From positions 1-46,167 of the forward strand of contig CAMDPQ010000003.1 of the NCBI GenBank assembly GCA_945905275.1: 46,167 nt of DNA, in the 5' to 3' direction. Under the pieces are notes generated by a model that saw only the letters and a list, made by a program, of their open reading frames with translations, searched no databases and was not told where the DNA came from. A program made the position numbers and the translations under genes. Each line of letters opens with the position of its first letter. The stretch's first letter is position 1. Source of the DNA: Chlamydia trachomatis. GTDB taxonomy: Bacteria > Chlamydiota > Chlamydiia > Chlamydiales > Rhabdochlamydiaceae. Shown here one piece after another: positions 16,721-25,348 of the stretch.

Positions 16721-17286
16721 ATGCCAAAAGGCTCCCATCACCTGACTAGAGACCAAAGATGCCAGCTGTGCATTTTAAAACATAGAGGAGACTCTATTGG
16801 TGATATCGCTGTAACACTTGGGGTGCACCGATTATCACTGTATCGGGAGCTCGATCGTAATACAGGTCAGAGGGGATGCAGGTTTCAACAGGCTCAAGAG
16901 ATGGCTTCTGAGAGAGAGAAGTGCTCAGCTCGGAATAATCTCAAAATAACACCAGAGCTAATCGCCATCATCGAGGCAAAACTAAGATTGCAATGGAGCC
17001 CGGAACAGATTTCAGGATGGCTTAAGAGACACAATGGTAATGAAAGACTCAGCCATGAAAGCATCTATACGCATATCTGGGGGGGATAAACAACAGGGTG
17101 GCGATCTCTATGGAGAACTGCGACACCACGGAAAGAAGTACAACAAACGAGGGACCGGGAAAGCTGGCCGTGGGTGCATCCCAGGACGGATTGACATTGC
17201 TGAACGGCCTGCAATTATGGAAGAGAAAAGTCGGCTTGGGGATTGGGAGATCGATACGATTATAGGCAAGGAACACAGTGGTGGGG
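16721..17286 (+). pseudogene. IS30-family transposase, N-terminal half, frameshifted
   Basis: Starts MPKGSHHLTRDQRCQLCILK after a strong AGGAGGG site. The helix-turn-helix (IGDIAVTLGVHRLSLYRELD) and the linker LQWSPEQISGWLKRH...SHESIYTHIW are intact. The frame then breaks at a run of seven G (17079-17085), where one extra G is present relative to the second copy at 32700-33254, and continues as DKQQGGDLYGELRHHGKK and SRLGDWEIDTIIGKEHSGG. The homology ends there, before the DDE triad is complete. Confidence 0.85.
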
Positions 17287-18188
17287 TATCACTTCCTAAA
17301 CGATTTTTAATTATATTAAACGGTCCTTTATTCGGTTTTCTGCTGTTTTTAATGGCCAGAGGCGTTTTACAATTATCGGATGTTGCCACATCAGCTGTTG
17401 CCCCTGTTCTATTGGCCTTGCAATATATCAACTTATTTTGGACTGTCGTGAATTTACTGCGAGTACTGCCTTTAGACGGAGGGCAGCTATTAAGTGTGAT
17501 TTGCGAGGGTGTATTTGGTGTTAAAGGGATTCGATAGGCTTTGATGATTGGGGCTCTAATTGCTATTGCAATAGCGATTGTATTCTTTGTATACGGTCAG
17601 ATTTTTATAGGGGCTTTATTTTTTCTTTTCGCCTTTCAGTCTTATGATGGATGGAATAAAACTAGAAAGCTTTCAGCTCCCGATCAAGATTTGGCTATCA
17701 AACAGATGTTTCTTGATGCGGAAGAAATGATGAAAAAACACCAAGCTACTGATGCGATTCAAGCCTTTGAAAAGATAAGGGGATCTGCAAAAGAAGGGTT
17801 AATTTTTACTCTTTCTACCCAATACCTAGCATTTTTAGAATACGAAAGGGGTGGGATCCAGCTCGCTTATCAGCTATTAAAATCTGTGGAGAATGATTTA
17901 TCTTTAGACGGGCTGTCTTTACTGCATAAAACAGCGTTTGCAGAAAAAGATTTCTCTTTAGTCAAAAAGCTCGGAGCCCAATGTTTTCAAAATGAGCCTA
18001 CTGTTGAAATCGCCTTAATGAATGCCTCTGCTCACGCAGAGCTGAAGGCGCCTGAGGCAAGTATTGGTTGGTTAGAAACAGCTTTGAGGGAAGGGCTAGA
18101 AAATATATCTGAGGTATTAGGATCTACATCGTTTGACTCTTTAAAAACCGATCCTTTATTTGTGCGATGGATCGATACTCATAAATAG
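17287..18188 (+). pseudogene. M50 (site-2) metalloprotease, C-terminal fragment with in-frame stop
   Basis: Immediately after IS30 sequence the frame turns into a membrane protease: NGPLFGFLLFLMARGVLQL, then VNLLRVLPLDGGQLLSVI, the second metal-ligand motif of site-2 proteases ('NllP..PLDGG', here with Arg for Pro). TAG at 17535-17537 interrupts it, and the same frame resumes from 17541 as LMIGALIAIAIAIVFFVYG, a membrane hairpin followed by a helical, TPR-like soluble tail to 18188. The N-terminal HExxH half is missing. The tail alone (215 residues) could be annotated as a separate TPR-like gene. Confidence 0.7.
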
Positions 18189-18544
18189 AATTTGTCATAC
18201 TGCATCTATAAAATTACATATCCTTAACACTGCTATCCCTTTTGACTTTCTAAGTGCATAGATCATTTAACATTTGAAATAGACTGTTTTACCCTAATTA
18301 ACCTCTTCTAGGTTAAAAAGGTTAATATATCTCATGAAATAATGTATTTCGATAGGTTCTTACACTCTAGCATGGTCTGCTTGATATACAAATTAACCCA
18401 ACCCCGTTCATATTAGGCGTCGGGGCAGAAGTCCTCATGGGTGGTGATCGAGTTTTTCTGACCCGCTTGGGACGTAGCTGATGTATCCCTTCTGGAGATC
18501 TGTTTCAGAAGAATTATCTCTATATTCGTAAAAAATAGATCATA
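18189..18544. other. 356 bases without a gene
   Basis: Follows the protease fragment and precedes the second IS30 half. A small perfect hairpin (TTAACCT, loop of five, AGGTTAA; 18298-18316) may have ended the protease transcript. No promoter or RNA gene could be supported. Confidence 0.4.
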
Positions 18545-18877
18545 AAAGGCGAGGTAGCAGATTGTGTACTCACGATCACTGCTGACAATGGGAAAGAGTT
18601 TGCGAACCATGAAGCTGTGACTGCCAAATTAGGGGCAACCGTGTATTTTGCTCGCCCTTATCACTCATGGGAACGAGGGCTGAATGAGCATACAAATGGC
18701 CTGGTCAGGCAGTATCTTCCTAAGTGTCAACGCCTGGATGATGTAACTCAGGGCAAGGTGGGAGACATTGAGAAACTGCTTAACAATCGACCCAGAAAAG
18801 TGTTACAATTTCGCACACCCATAGAGGTCTTTAATCAACGCAGAAGGGAATCTGGATTTCTCGCACTTCGAACTTGA
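18545..18877 (+). pseudogene. IS30-family transposase, C-terminal half
   Basis: Reads LTITADNGKEFANHEAV (second catalytic Asp), FARPYHSWERGLNEHTNGLV (third catalytic Glu region, normally 'E..NG.iR.y.pK'), then LLNNRPRKVLQFRTPIEVF and a TGA. It has no start of its own and completes what the front half at 16721 lacks, apart from about 50 residues missing between them. The inverted end follows at 18920-18940. Confidence 0.8.
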
Positions 18878-19129
18878 AAAGACGTTGTTTTTCTTTAACT
18901 GTAAAATAGGGTTTCTAGGCACTTGATCGTTCAATAGGCCCTATCATTGTGTCTTTTTAAATCTCCTTATAGCATAAAAGGGATACTTTTTTTTAATCTC
19001 TATTCCTCGATGGAGTCACCACTAACCCTTAAGTGCTGATTTGATCCTACATCAAACTAAAAGTTGTTGAAACTTTTACGTTCCCTATCTATAATAAACG
19101 CTAAAATACAGAATTTTTGGAGAAATCAT

Positions 19130-19297
19130 ATGGTACGAATCAGCAAACAAGAAGAAAGAAGAAGCAGATCCCCTAAACGCTGCCGCCCGCCTGCAGCTCA
19201 AACTGGACCGAAAAAAGACAACCTCCCTATAGGATTCAAGCCTCACGCGAATGCTGTAGAATTCAATGGAATGGTATTCATCCCGAAAATTAAGTAA
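19130..19297 (+). CDS. Conserved small basic Chlamydiae protein
   Basis: 55 residues from an ATG at 19130, preceded by TGGAGAA at a proper distance; an upstream in-frame start at 19064 is less likely. It begins MVRISKQEERRSRSPKRCRP and is Lys/Arg/Pro-rich. It sits directly upstream of the small basic protein and ybeY, where C. trachomatis also carries tiny ORFs (CT421.1/CT421.2 region, from memory). Charge and size suggest ribosome or RNA association, which is inference. Confidence 0.75.
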   Translation: MVRISKQEERRSRSPKRCRPPAAQTGPKKDNLPIGFKPHANAVEFNGMVFIPKIK

Positions 19298-19321
19298 AGA
19301 ACGAGAAAGGAAATCAAGCGT

Positions 19322-19483
19322 ATGTCAAGACATCCAAGCTACGGAAAATCCAATAAAGGCGGAAAAAAACGCAATGTGCTCAAGAGATTTGAGCGTGTAG
19401 ACGTTCTGAGAAAATTAGGCCGTTGGAATGACGAAGAAAACAAAAGAGTTACAGGACTTCCAAAGACTCCCATCATCCCTTAA
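19322..19483 (+). CDS. Small basic protein, Chlamydiae/Verrucomicrobia family
   Basis: 53 residues: MSRHPSYGKSNKGGKKRNVL, then a helical KRFERVDVLRKLGRW and the tail RVTGLPKTPIIP. This matches the remembered signature of a small basic protein family restricted to Chlamydiae and Verrucomicrobia (TIGR04137-like). GAAAGGAAA lies upstream of the ATG. It is 24 bases downstream of the preceding tiny gene and is followed by a hairpin terminator. A structural role on the ribosome would fit its composition, but the function is not known to me. Confidence 0.85.
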   Translation: MSRHPSYGKSNKGGKKRNVLKRFERVDVLRKLGRWNDEENKRVTGLPKTPIIP

Positions 19484-19495
19484 ATCTTTTAAAGC

Positions 19496-19530
19496 AAGGC
19501 AGTTTGTTTTCTAGGCTGCCTTCTTTTATT
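19496..19530 (+). terminator. Intrinsic terminator after small basic protein gene
   Basis: Stem AAGGCAG (19496-19502) pairs with CTGCCTT (19516-19522), followed by a T-rich stretch CTTTTATTT. It separates the two small genes from ybeY, which starts only 11 bases later. Confidence 0.65.
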
Positions 19531-19540
19531 TATCATCACC

Positions 19541-19990
19541 GTGCAAATTTATTTTAAAAACTCACAAAAAGATCTGAAGATATCAGCAGCATCGACAAAG
19601 AAGCTGGTAAAATCCCTTTTGCAGAAACTGCATTGTACATGCCATGAAATCAGCATACAACTTGTGACCACAAAAAAAATCTGCCAATTGCACCTCGATT
19701 TTTTTCAAGACCCTACGACCACCGACTGCATCACTTTTCCTATCGATTCAGGCGATAAGGGAGGGTATATCGTCTTAGGTGAGGTCTTTATCTGCCCTCA
19801 AACAGCCCTGGCATTCTCTATCAAACATGATAAAAACCCGTATACGGAATCCACGCTATACATCGTTCATGGGATACTCCACCTACTCGGCTATGATGAC
19901 ATAAACCCGAAAGATAGGCGACTAATGCGAAAAAAAGAACGAGAGTGTATGAAGTTTATTGATGAAAATGATCTGCTCCTCAAAAAATAA
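19541..19990 (+). CDS. ybeY: Endoribonuclease YbeY (rRNA maturation factor)
   Basis: 149 residues, start GTG at 19541. The zinc motif is IVHGILHLLGYDD: the first two His of H-x3-H-x5-H are present, whereas the third position is Asp rather than His. FQDPTTTDCITFPID corresponds to the conserved 'n...D..TDVLSFp' strand and GEVFICPQTA to 'GdI.Is'. YbeY is a single-strand endoribonuclease acting in 16S rRNA 3' maturation and ribosome quality control. Followed by the CNNM protein as in other chlamydiae. Confidence 0.9.
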   Translation: MQIYFKNSQKDLKISAASTKKLVKSLLQKLHCTCHEISIQLVTTKKICQLHLDFFQDPTTTDCITFPIDSGDKGGYIVLGEVFICPQTALAFSIKHDKNPYTESTLYIVHGILHLLGYDDINPKDRRLMRKKERECMKFIDENDLLLKK

Positions 19991-20068
19991 GACCCTTACG
20001 CATTTAATTCTAGTGTCCTGAAAAAGGATTATGTTAAAGTCATATCATATTGTTAACCTAATCATGTT

Positions 20069-21406
20069 ATGACACCGTACGCAGAAAAAATTCTCTATTG
20101 CCTTTTATTTCTTGTATCTGCAGCTATTGTTTCAGGTCTACATTTTTCTCTGCAAAGACTCGGGAAAATGCAAACAAAGGAAGAATTAAAAAACCAAGGC
20201 TTTACCTACTTCCCTAAACTACTCAAGTTTTTTGTGTCCACACACGAGTGGGATGCCCTTTGGTTCTCCTTAAGTTTTTCTAAGCTCATTTTTTACCTGA
20301 TATTCAGCCTTTCTATGTTCTTCTTTTTAGCAAGCAGCGACTCCTCGATTGTCAAAGACCCAGCGCATGCGGTCCTGATTATAACCTCTTCTACAGAAGT
20401 CTTTATAGCTAATGCATTAATCACTGTATTTGTCGCCTTATTTACAGACTTCTTTATGCAATTTCTATCTGCTCGCAACCCTAAATTCTGGTTTAAAACA
20501 CTGGCTTCTCCATCCTCTATTCTCCTCACTCTCACCTTGCCGATGACCCTTGGTTTTTTAAAGTTTACCCAGATCTTTTTTCCTAAAAAAACACCCTTTA
20601 CCCCCTCCCCTTCTTTTAGGGTCCATGATAAAATACTAGAATGGCTACGCGACTCCGAAATTGAATCCCTGCTAGAAACCAACGAAAAAAAACTCATCTA
20701 CTCTGTAATTGCATTTAAAGATCGGATTGCCAGAGAGATTATGGTACCTCGTATCAGCATGTTTAGCATTCCTACAAGCACTACTATTGCTCAAGCAGCC
20801 ACCTGTTTTTTAGAAGAGGGTTATAGTAGGATACCCGTCTACCAGGACAATGTCGATAAAATCGTGGGTGTCATTCTCTATAAAGACGTCTCCAATTTAC
20901 TTATTGCACAACAAGAGACAAGCGCGACAATGACGAGCCAGAACATACAAAAGCTCATAAAACCTGTTGTATATGCTCCCGAAACAAAAAAAATCTCTGC
21001 TTTACTCCAAGAATTCCGCTTAAAGCAGATCCACCTTGCTATCGTAGTGGATGAATATGGGGGCACTGAAGGGATCGTCACTATTGAAGATATCTTAGAA
21101 GAGCTTGTTGGAGAGATTGAAGATGAATACGACATCAACCAGACTCAGATGTTCTCCACATTATCAACCGGTGGTTGGATCGTCATGGCAAAAATGAATA
21201 TCATCGATATAGAAGGAGAGCTTGGTATTAAAATACCATCGAGTCCTGATTATGATACAATAGGGGGCTATATCGTTCATAAAGCAGGGTCGATTCCTTC
21301 TGAAGGATGGCAAATCCATCATGATGATTTTGAACTCCAGGTTCTCAGCGCCGATGAACGATCGATTGATAAAATCAAAATAACACCTACACAAAATCGC
21401 ACCTAA
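20069..21406 (+). CDS. CNNM/CorC-type protein with CBS pair (HlyC/CorC family)
   Basis: 445 residues. The N-terminal DUF21/CNNM membrane part has four hydrophobic segments (about 9-25, 70-90, 105-130, 150-175). A CBS pair follows (about 215-335, with IMVPRISMFSIPTSTTIAQA and AIVVDEYGGTEGIVTIEDIL), then a CorC_HlyC domain (about 350-440, with YDTIGGYIVHKAGSIPSEGW). Relatives act in magnesium or other divalent cation transport. The first membrane part is less conserved. It occupies the position of C. trachomatis CT423. Confidence 0.9.
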   Translation: MTPYAEKILYCLLFLVSAAIVSGLHFSLQRLGKMQTKEELKNQGFTYFPKLLKFFVSTHEWDALWFSLSFSKLIFYLIFSLSMFFFLASSDSSIVKDPAHAVLIITSSTEVFIANALITVFVALFTDFFMQFLSARNPKFWFKTLASPSSILLTLTLPMTLGFLKFTQIFFPKKTPFTPSPSFRVHDKILEWLRDSEIESLLETNEKKLIYSVIAFKDRIAREIMVPRISMFSIPTSTTIAQAATCFLEEGYSRIPVYQDNVDKIVGVILYKDVSNLLIAQQETSATMTSQNIQKLIKPVVYAPETKKISALLQEFRLKQIHLAIVVDEYGGTEGIVTIEDILEELVGEIEDEYDINQTQMFSTLSTGGWIVMAKMNIIDIEGELGIKIPSSPDYDTIGGYIVHKAGSIPSEGWQIHHDDFELQVLSADERSIDKIKITPTQNRT

Positions 21407-21715
21407 TCTATGAATCAGATCAAAAACTAAACAAGGGATCTCCTATCTTCTTGCTCAATACGATACGAGCATTCTTTTTGATTCCTATCAAATCGGTGCA
21501 ATAAAGACGGTTTTTTTTACCTAAGTACAAAGGTATCTTGCTCATTTCTATTCCACAGGGTCCATATCCCCCCTATACCCCTATAGTTTTTGCTGTTTCT
21601 TGCTCTCCTTTACATGTTGAAATCGACCCTCGTTTTAATCGAACTTGAAAAAGAAACATTGTTTAGGCAAAATCTGCATATTACTTCAAGAGCACTATCA
21701 GGGAGCTTAACTACA

Positions 21716-23641
21716 ATGCGTCGTTCTATATGCTATACCGAACCCCATTCCATCGCTGCAGGAGATGTTTCGACATGGAAGTTTTGCTATACAACATCTA
21801 TTTCTCTCCCGAAAGGAACAAAAATCAAATTCGATCTATTATCTACTGGCAAAGAAACTGACTGGCAAATCCCGCAGTGCAATCCAAAAGACAAAAAGAA
21901 TATGATCTGGGCGGAAATGCCAGACGGAAAAACCCTCTCTGCAAAAGAACTAGAGGCAACGGACTCCTTTGCTAGCCCATTCGAGTTCGCACTGAGTTCT
22001 GAGCTGAAATCAGGAGAGGCTTTTACTGTCTACTTAGGTACACCTGAGACAAGCAAAGAAGAGAAATCTTTAAAAGGCAACCAAGCACAGAGAATTATTC
22101 AACGAAGAAAACCGTTCCATCTGTACATAGACACCAAGGGAAAAGGGGACTATAAAGAACCTGAAATCTTTTCTGTCGATGTCAAAGGCAATGTACTAAA
22201 AAATATTAGAGCTATTACCCCCTCGATTGTATCGAAAAACAAACGTTTCGATGTAGTCCTTAGATTTGAAGATGCATTCGGCAACCTCACACACAACGCG
22301 CCAGAAGGGACCCTGATTGAACTTACCTATGAACATTTAAGAGAGAATCTCTCCTGGAAGCTCTTTGTTCCTGAAACGGGTTTTTTAAATCTCCCTAATC
22401 TCTACTTTAATGAAGCCGGCATCTATAAAATCCAGTTACAGAACCTGAAAACAGCAGAGCAGTTCTTCTCAGCTCCGATAAAATGCTTTGCTGATTTTGA
22501 TAAAAGCCTTTATTGGGGTCAATTCCACGGAGAATTTGAACGCTTTGACTCACTACAACAGATCGAATCATGTCTCAGGCATGTCAGAGATGAACAGTCT
22601 ATGCAATTTTTTGCTACCTCCTCTTTTGAAAATATTGAAGAAACCTCGAATGAACACTGGAAACAAATTTCCGCTCATGTAGCTGAGTTCAATGAAGAGC
22701 ACCGCTTTACTACCTTTCTTGGATTCCAATGGTTTTCTGAAGAACCAGAAGAAGGGCTTCGACAGTGTTTTTACAACAAAGACCTCAAGCCTATAGGAAG
22801 ACGCAAAGATGGGAAAACAAGTTCACTAAAAAAACTCTACAAGACAGTGAATCCCAAGGAGATGATTTCTATTCCTTCTTTTACGATGGGTAAGGGAATG
22901 GAAACGACTTTTCAAGACTTCAGCCCTGAATACGAACGAGTCGTTGAAATCTACAATGCATGGGGTAGTTCGGAGTGTACGACAAAAGAAGGGAACTTAC
23001 GACCTATCACCTCTCTTGATAAAAAAGGGGTGTTTGAAACAGAAAAAGGCTCTATTAGAAAAGCTCTTGCTGAGAACTGTCGATTTGGTTTTGTAGCAGG
23101 TGGTCTTGATGACCGTGGTGTATTTGCAGAGTTAATCAATACTCAACAAGTGCAGTACTCCCCTGGTATAACTGCCATTTTTGCTATAGAGCAAACTAGA
23201 GATGCACTGATTCTAGCTTTATTTAATCGTCAGTGTTATGCAACAACAGGAGCCCGTATCATCATTGGTTTCTCTATTGCAGGTGCTCTTATGGGAGCTG
23301 AGCTAAACACAAAAGCCAAACCGGGCCTCTCATTTAACCGTCATATTACAGGGTATGTAGCAGGAACTACTGTGATTAAAGAAATCAGCCTCATCCGTAA
23401 TGGCGAAGTTTTTCACACCTTCTACCCGAAGGATACGTATTTTGAATTTGCTTTTGACGATGCAGAACCCCTGCACAATGTGATATTCAAAACAAAAGAT
23501 GAGAAACCTCCCTTTGCCTATTACTATCTAAGAACTGTGCAAGAAGATGGACATATTGGATGGAGCTCTCCTATTTGGATCGACTACACGGATACTCCCC
23601 CTGCGCCAACGATTGTAAAAAAAGCGAAGAAAAAAACATAG
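21716..23641 (+). CDS. DUF3604-like protein
   Basis: About 641 residues from the ATG at 21716, chosen because it gives the family-like beginning MRRSICYTEPHSIAAGDVST; the frame is open further upstream (other starts at 21614 and 21590). The N-terminal beta-sandwich region includes PKGTKIKFDL and ETDWQIP. The later part has LYWGQFHGEF, FTTFLGFQWFSEEPEEG and FVAGGLDDRG, matching DUF3604, a PHP-like fold normally with 'YWGDLH.H' metal ligands; here YWGQFHGE keeps only some ligands, so catalysis is uncertain. Position corresponds to C. trachomatis CT425. 21407-21715 carries no other gene. Confidence 0.75.
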   Translation: MRRSICYTEPHSIAAGDVSTWKFCYTTSISLPKGTKIKFDLLSTGKETDWQIPQCNPKDKKNMIWAEMPDGKTLSAKELEATDSFASPFEFALSSELKSGEAFTVYLGTPETSKEEKSLKGNQAQRIIQRRKPFHLYIDTKGKGDYKEPEIFSVDVKGNVLKNIRAITPSIVSKNKRFDVVLRFEDAFGNLTHNAPEGTLIELTYEHLRENLSWKLFVPETGFLNLPNLYFNEAGIYKIQLQNLKTAEQFFSAPIKCFADFDKSLYWGQFHGEFERFDSLQQIESCLRHVRDEQSMQFFATSSFENIEETSNEHWKQISAHVAEFNEEHRFTTFLGFQWFSEEPEEGLRQCFYNKDLKPIGRRKDGKTSSLKKLYKTVNPKEMISIPSFTMGKGMETTFQDFSPEYERVVEIYNAWGSSECTTKEGNLRPITSLDKKGVFETEKGSIRKALAENCRFGFVAGGLDDRGVFAELINTQQVQYSPGITAIFAIEQTRDALILALFNRQCYATTGARIIIGFSIAGALMGAELNTKAKPGLSFNRHITGYVAGTTVIKEISLIRNGEVFHTFYPKDTYFEFAFDDAEPLHNVIFKTKDEKPPFAYYYLRTVQEDGHIGWSSPIWIDYTDTPPAPTIVKKAKKKT

Positions 23642-23656
23642 ACAGCTATAATAAGT

Positions 23657-23695
23657 AAAAGGATGAACCTCGAACCGCTCATCCTTTTATTCATT
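23657..23695. terminator. Bidirectional intrinsic terminator
   Basis: A perfect 10-bp stem, AAAAGGATGA (23657-23666) with TCATCCTTTT (23679-23688), lies between the plus-strand DUF3604 gene and the minus-strand gene ending at 23727. Because the outer pairs are A-T, it can serve both convergent transcripts. Confidence 0.75.
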
Positions 23696-23726
23696 GATTG
23701 TATAAGATAAAGGCTTACCCTAGTAT

Positions 23727-24188
23727 TCAAACCGTATAGATCCTTTCCCTAAATCGATGAGATGGGCTAGGCAAGGGTGGTGGTGGTGAATCTGGCTCAT
23801 AATCTTCCTCTTGGACAATGACAGGCAAGCCCCCTACTTCTTCACTTCTCCCAGGTGATGGAGCTGTCTGTGTACAGTCAAGAGAAACTACTACATTGAC
23901 ACCTATATAACGATCCCCCCATTTTAGAGATAACATAATGCGCATTCCCGTGTTAAGAAGGGTTCTACAATATATATATAGACCCCAAGCGATCTTACAC
24001 CATCCCTCTGCTTGATCACCCTGTAATAACCTCGTGCTTTCATGACCCTGCCAGGTAGATTCTACAGAAGATTCGGTAATAAAAGGACCTTCGGGGGCTC
24101 GATCTACTGATGCATTCCTAGCATTATCGATATAGAAACTATAATGAATGAATGTCTGACCTACACTACGGTTTAACCCTAGACTCAT
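23727..24188 (-). CDS. Hypothetical protein, WQGxESTRL family
   Basis: 153 residues from the ATG at 24188, supported by AAGGAG 8 bases upstream; the longer open frame from 24263 is not preferred. The sequence has no membrane helix. A segment SSVESTWQGHESTRLLQG (about 42-59) recurs as EESAWQGPESTRLQ in the neighbouring gene 24462-25082, and in both it is followed by an aromatic helix and a 'VVVSL' strand. The C-terminus is proline-rich and acidic (EEDYEPDSPPPPLPSPS). Such disordered, repeat-poor accessory proteins of chlamydiae can be secreted effectors; this is inference. Confidence 0.65.
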   Translation of the reverse strand: MSLGLNRSVGQTFIHYSFYIDNARNASVDRAPEGPFITESSVESTWQGHESTRLLQGDQAEGWCKIAWGLYIYCRTLLNTGMRIMLSLKWGDRYIGVNVVVSLDCTQTAPSPGRSEEVGGLPVIVQEEDYEPDSPPPPLPSPSHRFRERIYTV

Positions 24189-24379
24189 AGTTGAGCTCCT
24201 TGTATTTTCAATTTCAATTCTTGAATAGACTATCTCTATATGCGATAAGAAAAAGGCATACACACGACTTCTTATAGCAACAGATAAAGAAAATACTCAT
24301 AAATTGAATATAAAGAAAATGTAAAACCAGGAGGCTGCAATAGAAGTATTTAGATAAATAATCAGAATCGATAAGTCCA

Positions 24380-24417
24380 AAAATACAAAGAGGGAGAGAA
24401 AGCTTGACCTCTCCCTC
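24380..24417 (-). terminator. Intrinsic terminator for the repeat-containing gene
   Basis: Read on the minus strand, GAGGGAGAG and CTCTCCCTC form a perfect 9-bp stem around a 10-base loop, followed by TTTGTATTTTT. It lies 45 bases beyond the stop of the gene at 24462. Confidence 0.75.
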
Positions 24418-24461
24418 CCATAATCAACAAACGACTGGCAGAACGCAGTCTATTTCTAGCC

Positions 24462-25082
24462 TTAATCTTTTTGTTCTCCGTCTTCTGCTGCTAGGCCTGC
24501 TGCTGCTAATAGGGCTGCTACTACCGGTGCTAATCGGTCTGCTGCTTCTGATAGGTCTGCTTCTGGTGCTAATCGGTCTGCTTCTACTGATAGGTCTGCT
24601 TCTGGTGCTAATCGGTCTGCTTCTGATGTTTCTGTGACAGGCACGAGGGAAACTACTGTGCGCTCATGGCAATTACTGCGTACGAACTCAAAGAAAGTTG
24701 CGAAAGCTCTTTGTAATCTCGTGCTTTCAGGACCCTGCCAGGCTGATTCTTCTTTCACGATCCCTGAGCTTGAGAGTACTTCGTCTGATTCTGGATTAGC
24801 TCCAGTAAAAAGATTGCTTACCCAGTTAGAGAAAGCTGTGATCGAAGGAGAGACTGCCTCATAACATGCAGTCCAAAGAGCACACACCTTCTCTGTAATT
24901 ACCTGTAGGCAAGAGAACGTAGATTCATCTTGTTCTGCTGCTGATGCCGTGCTGATGGTGCTCTTCTGGCCGTCTGCCGATGCTCTTACAGAACTAGAGC
25001 GAAGACCTTGCCCTGAGGTCGATGCTTCTCTGGACAATACTGCGCTACCTGAATCCAATCTACTTGATCTTACGTCGTGCAT
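24462..25082 (-). CDS. Ser/Ala-rich accessory protein with a C-terminal 13-residue repeat
   Basis: 206 residues from the second ATG of an ATG-ATT-ATG start (25082), which lies 7 bases after AGGAG; the longer frame to 25145 is not preferred. Residues 1-55 are Ser/Ala/Thr-rich and probably disordered, like the N-termini of type III effectors. Middle: ITEKVCALWTACYEAVSPSI and the EESAWQGPESTRLQ motif shared with 23727-24188. Near the C-terminus, about three copies of EADRLAPEADLSV form a tandem repeat, then an Ala-rich helix VVAALLAAAGLAAEDGE. The repeat is encoded by a 39-bp minisatellite. The unit number could vary between strains. Confidence 0.7.
   Translation of the reverse strand: MHDVRSSRLDSGSAVLSREASTSGQGLRSSSVRASADGQKSTISTASAAEQDESTFSCLQVITEKVCALWTACYEAVSPSITAFSNWVSNLFTGANPESDEVLSSSGIVKEESAWQGPESTRLQRAFATFFEFVRSNCHERTVVSLVPVTETSEADRLAPEADLSVEADRLAPEADLSEAADRLAPVVAALLAAAGLAAEDGEQKD
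24518..24624. repeat. 39-bp coding minisatellite
   Basis: On the plus strand the 36-base unit starting GATAGGTCTGCTTCTGGTGC occurs identically at 24550-24585 and 24589-24624, a period of 39 bases, with a shorter degenerate copy at 24518-24549. The period is a multiple of three, so changes in copy number keep the minus-strand frame open. Confidence 0.8.
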
Positions 25083-25348
25083 AATCATACTCCTGATTGT
25101 TATCGTTATCGTTATATAGATAAAACTAGTTGGGAGTCTTCTCATCCCAAGATGAAAAACATCCTAAAACATAGATCCTTCATATGAGAAGGAAGAAATA
25201 CGATAATGATAAAGGAAATATAAAGGAATTGTAAAAGCGAGATCCGATTTTTTTTATGAAAAGTTGTGTGGTATAATGCCCCCTATAAATGAAAATAGCC
25301 CCAATCCACCCACAGCACGACGTCTGCCGATTGTATTAAATCTCTAAC

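Larger units (their letters stand above)
16637..18940 (+). mobile_element. IS30-type element ends enclosing a host gene fragment
   Basis: The left end begins GGCCCATTCAACCGTGAAGT (16637) and the right end, read inward from 18940, begins GGCCTATTGAACGATCAAGT, a 17 of 22 match. Inside lie an IS30 transposase front half (16721-17286), then a broken M50 protease with no relation to IS30, then the transposase back half (18545-18877). An ordinary IS30 is about 1.1 kb; this structure is 2.3 kb. It may derive from two IS30 copies that each lost one half. Confidence 0.65.

Noticed and set aside
18413-18610. Minus-strand ORF of 65 codons
   Set aside because: Overlaps the IS30 C-terminal half on the other strand and has no recognisable content.
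24518-24624. Tandem repeats as a CRISPR array
   Set aside because: Units are contiguous in a coding frame with a period of 39 and no unique spacers.
24404-24637. Plus-strand ORF with a Leu/Ile-rich repeat (LLLLIGLLL...)
   Set aside because: It is the antisense of the minisatellite in the minus-strand gene 24462-25082, has no ribosome site, and its hydrophobic repeat is a by-product of the codons on the other strand.
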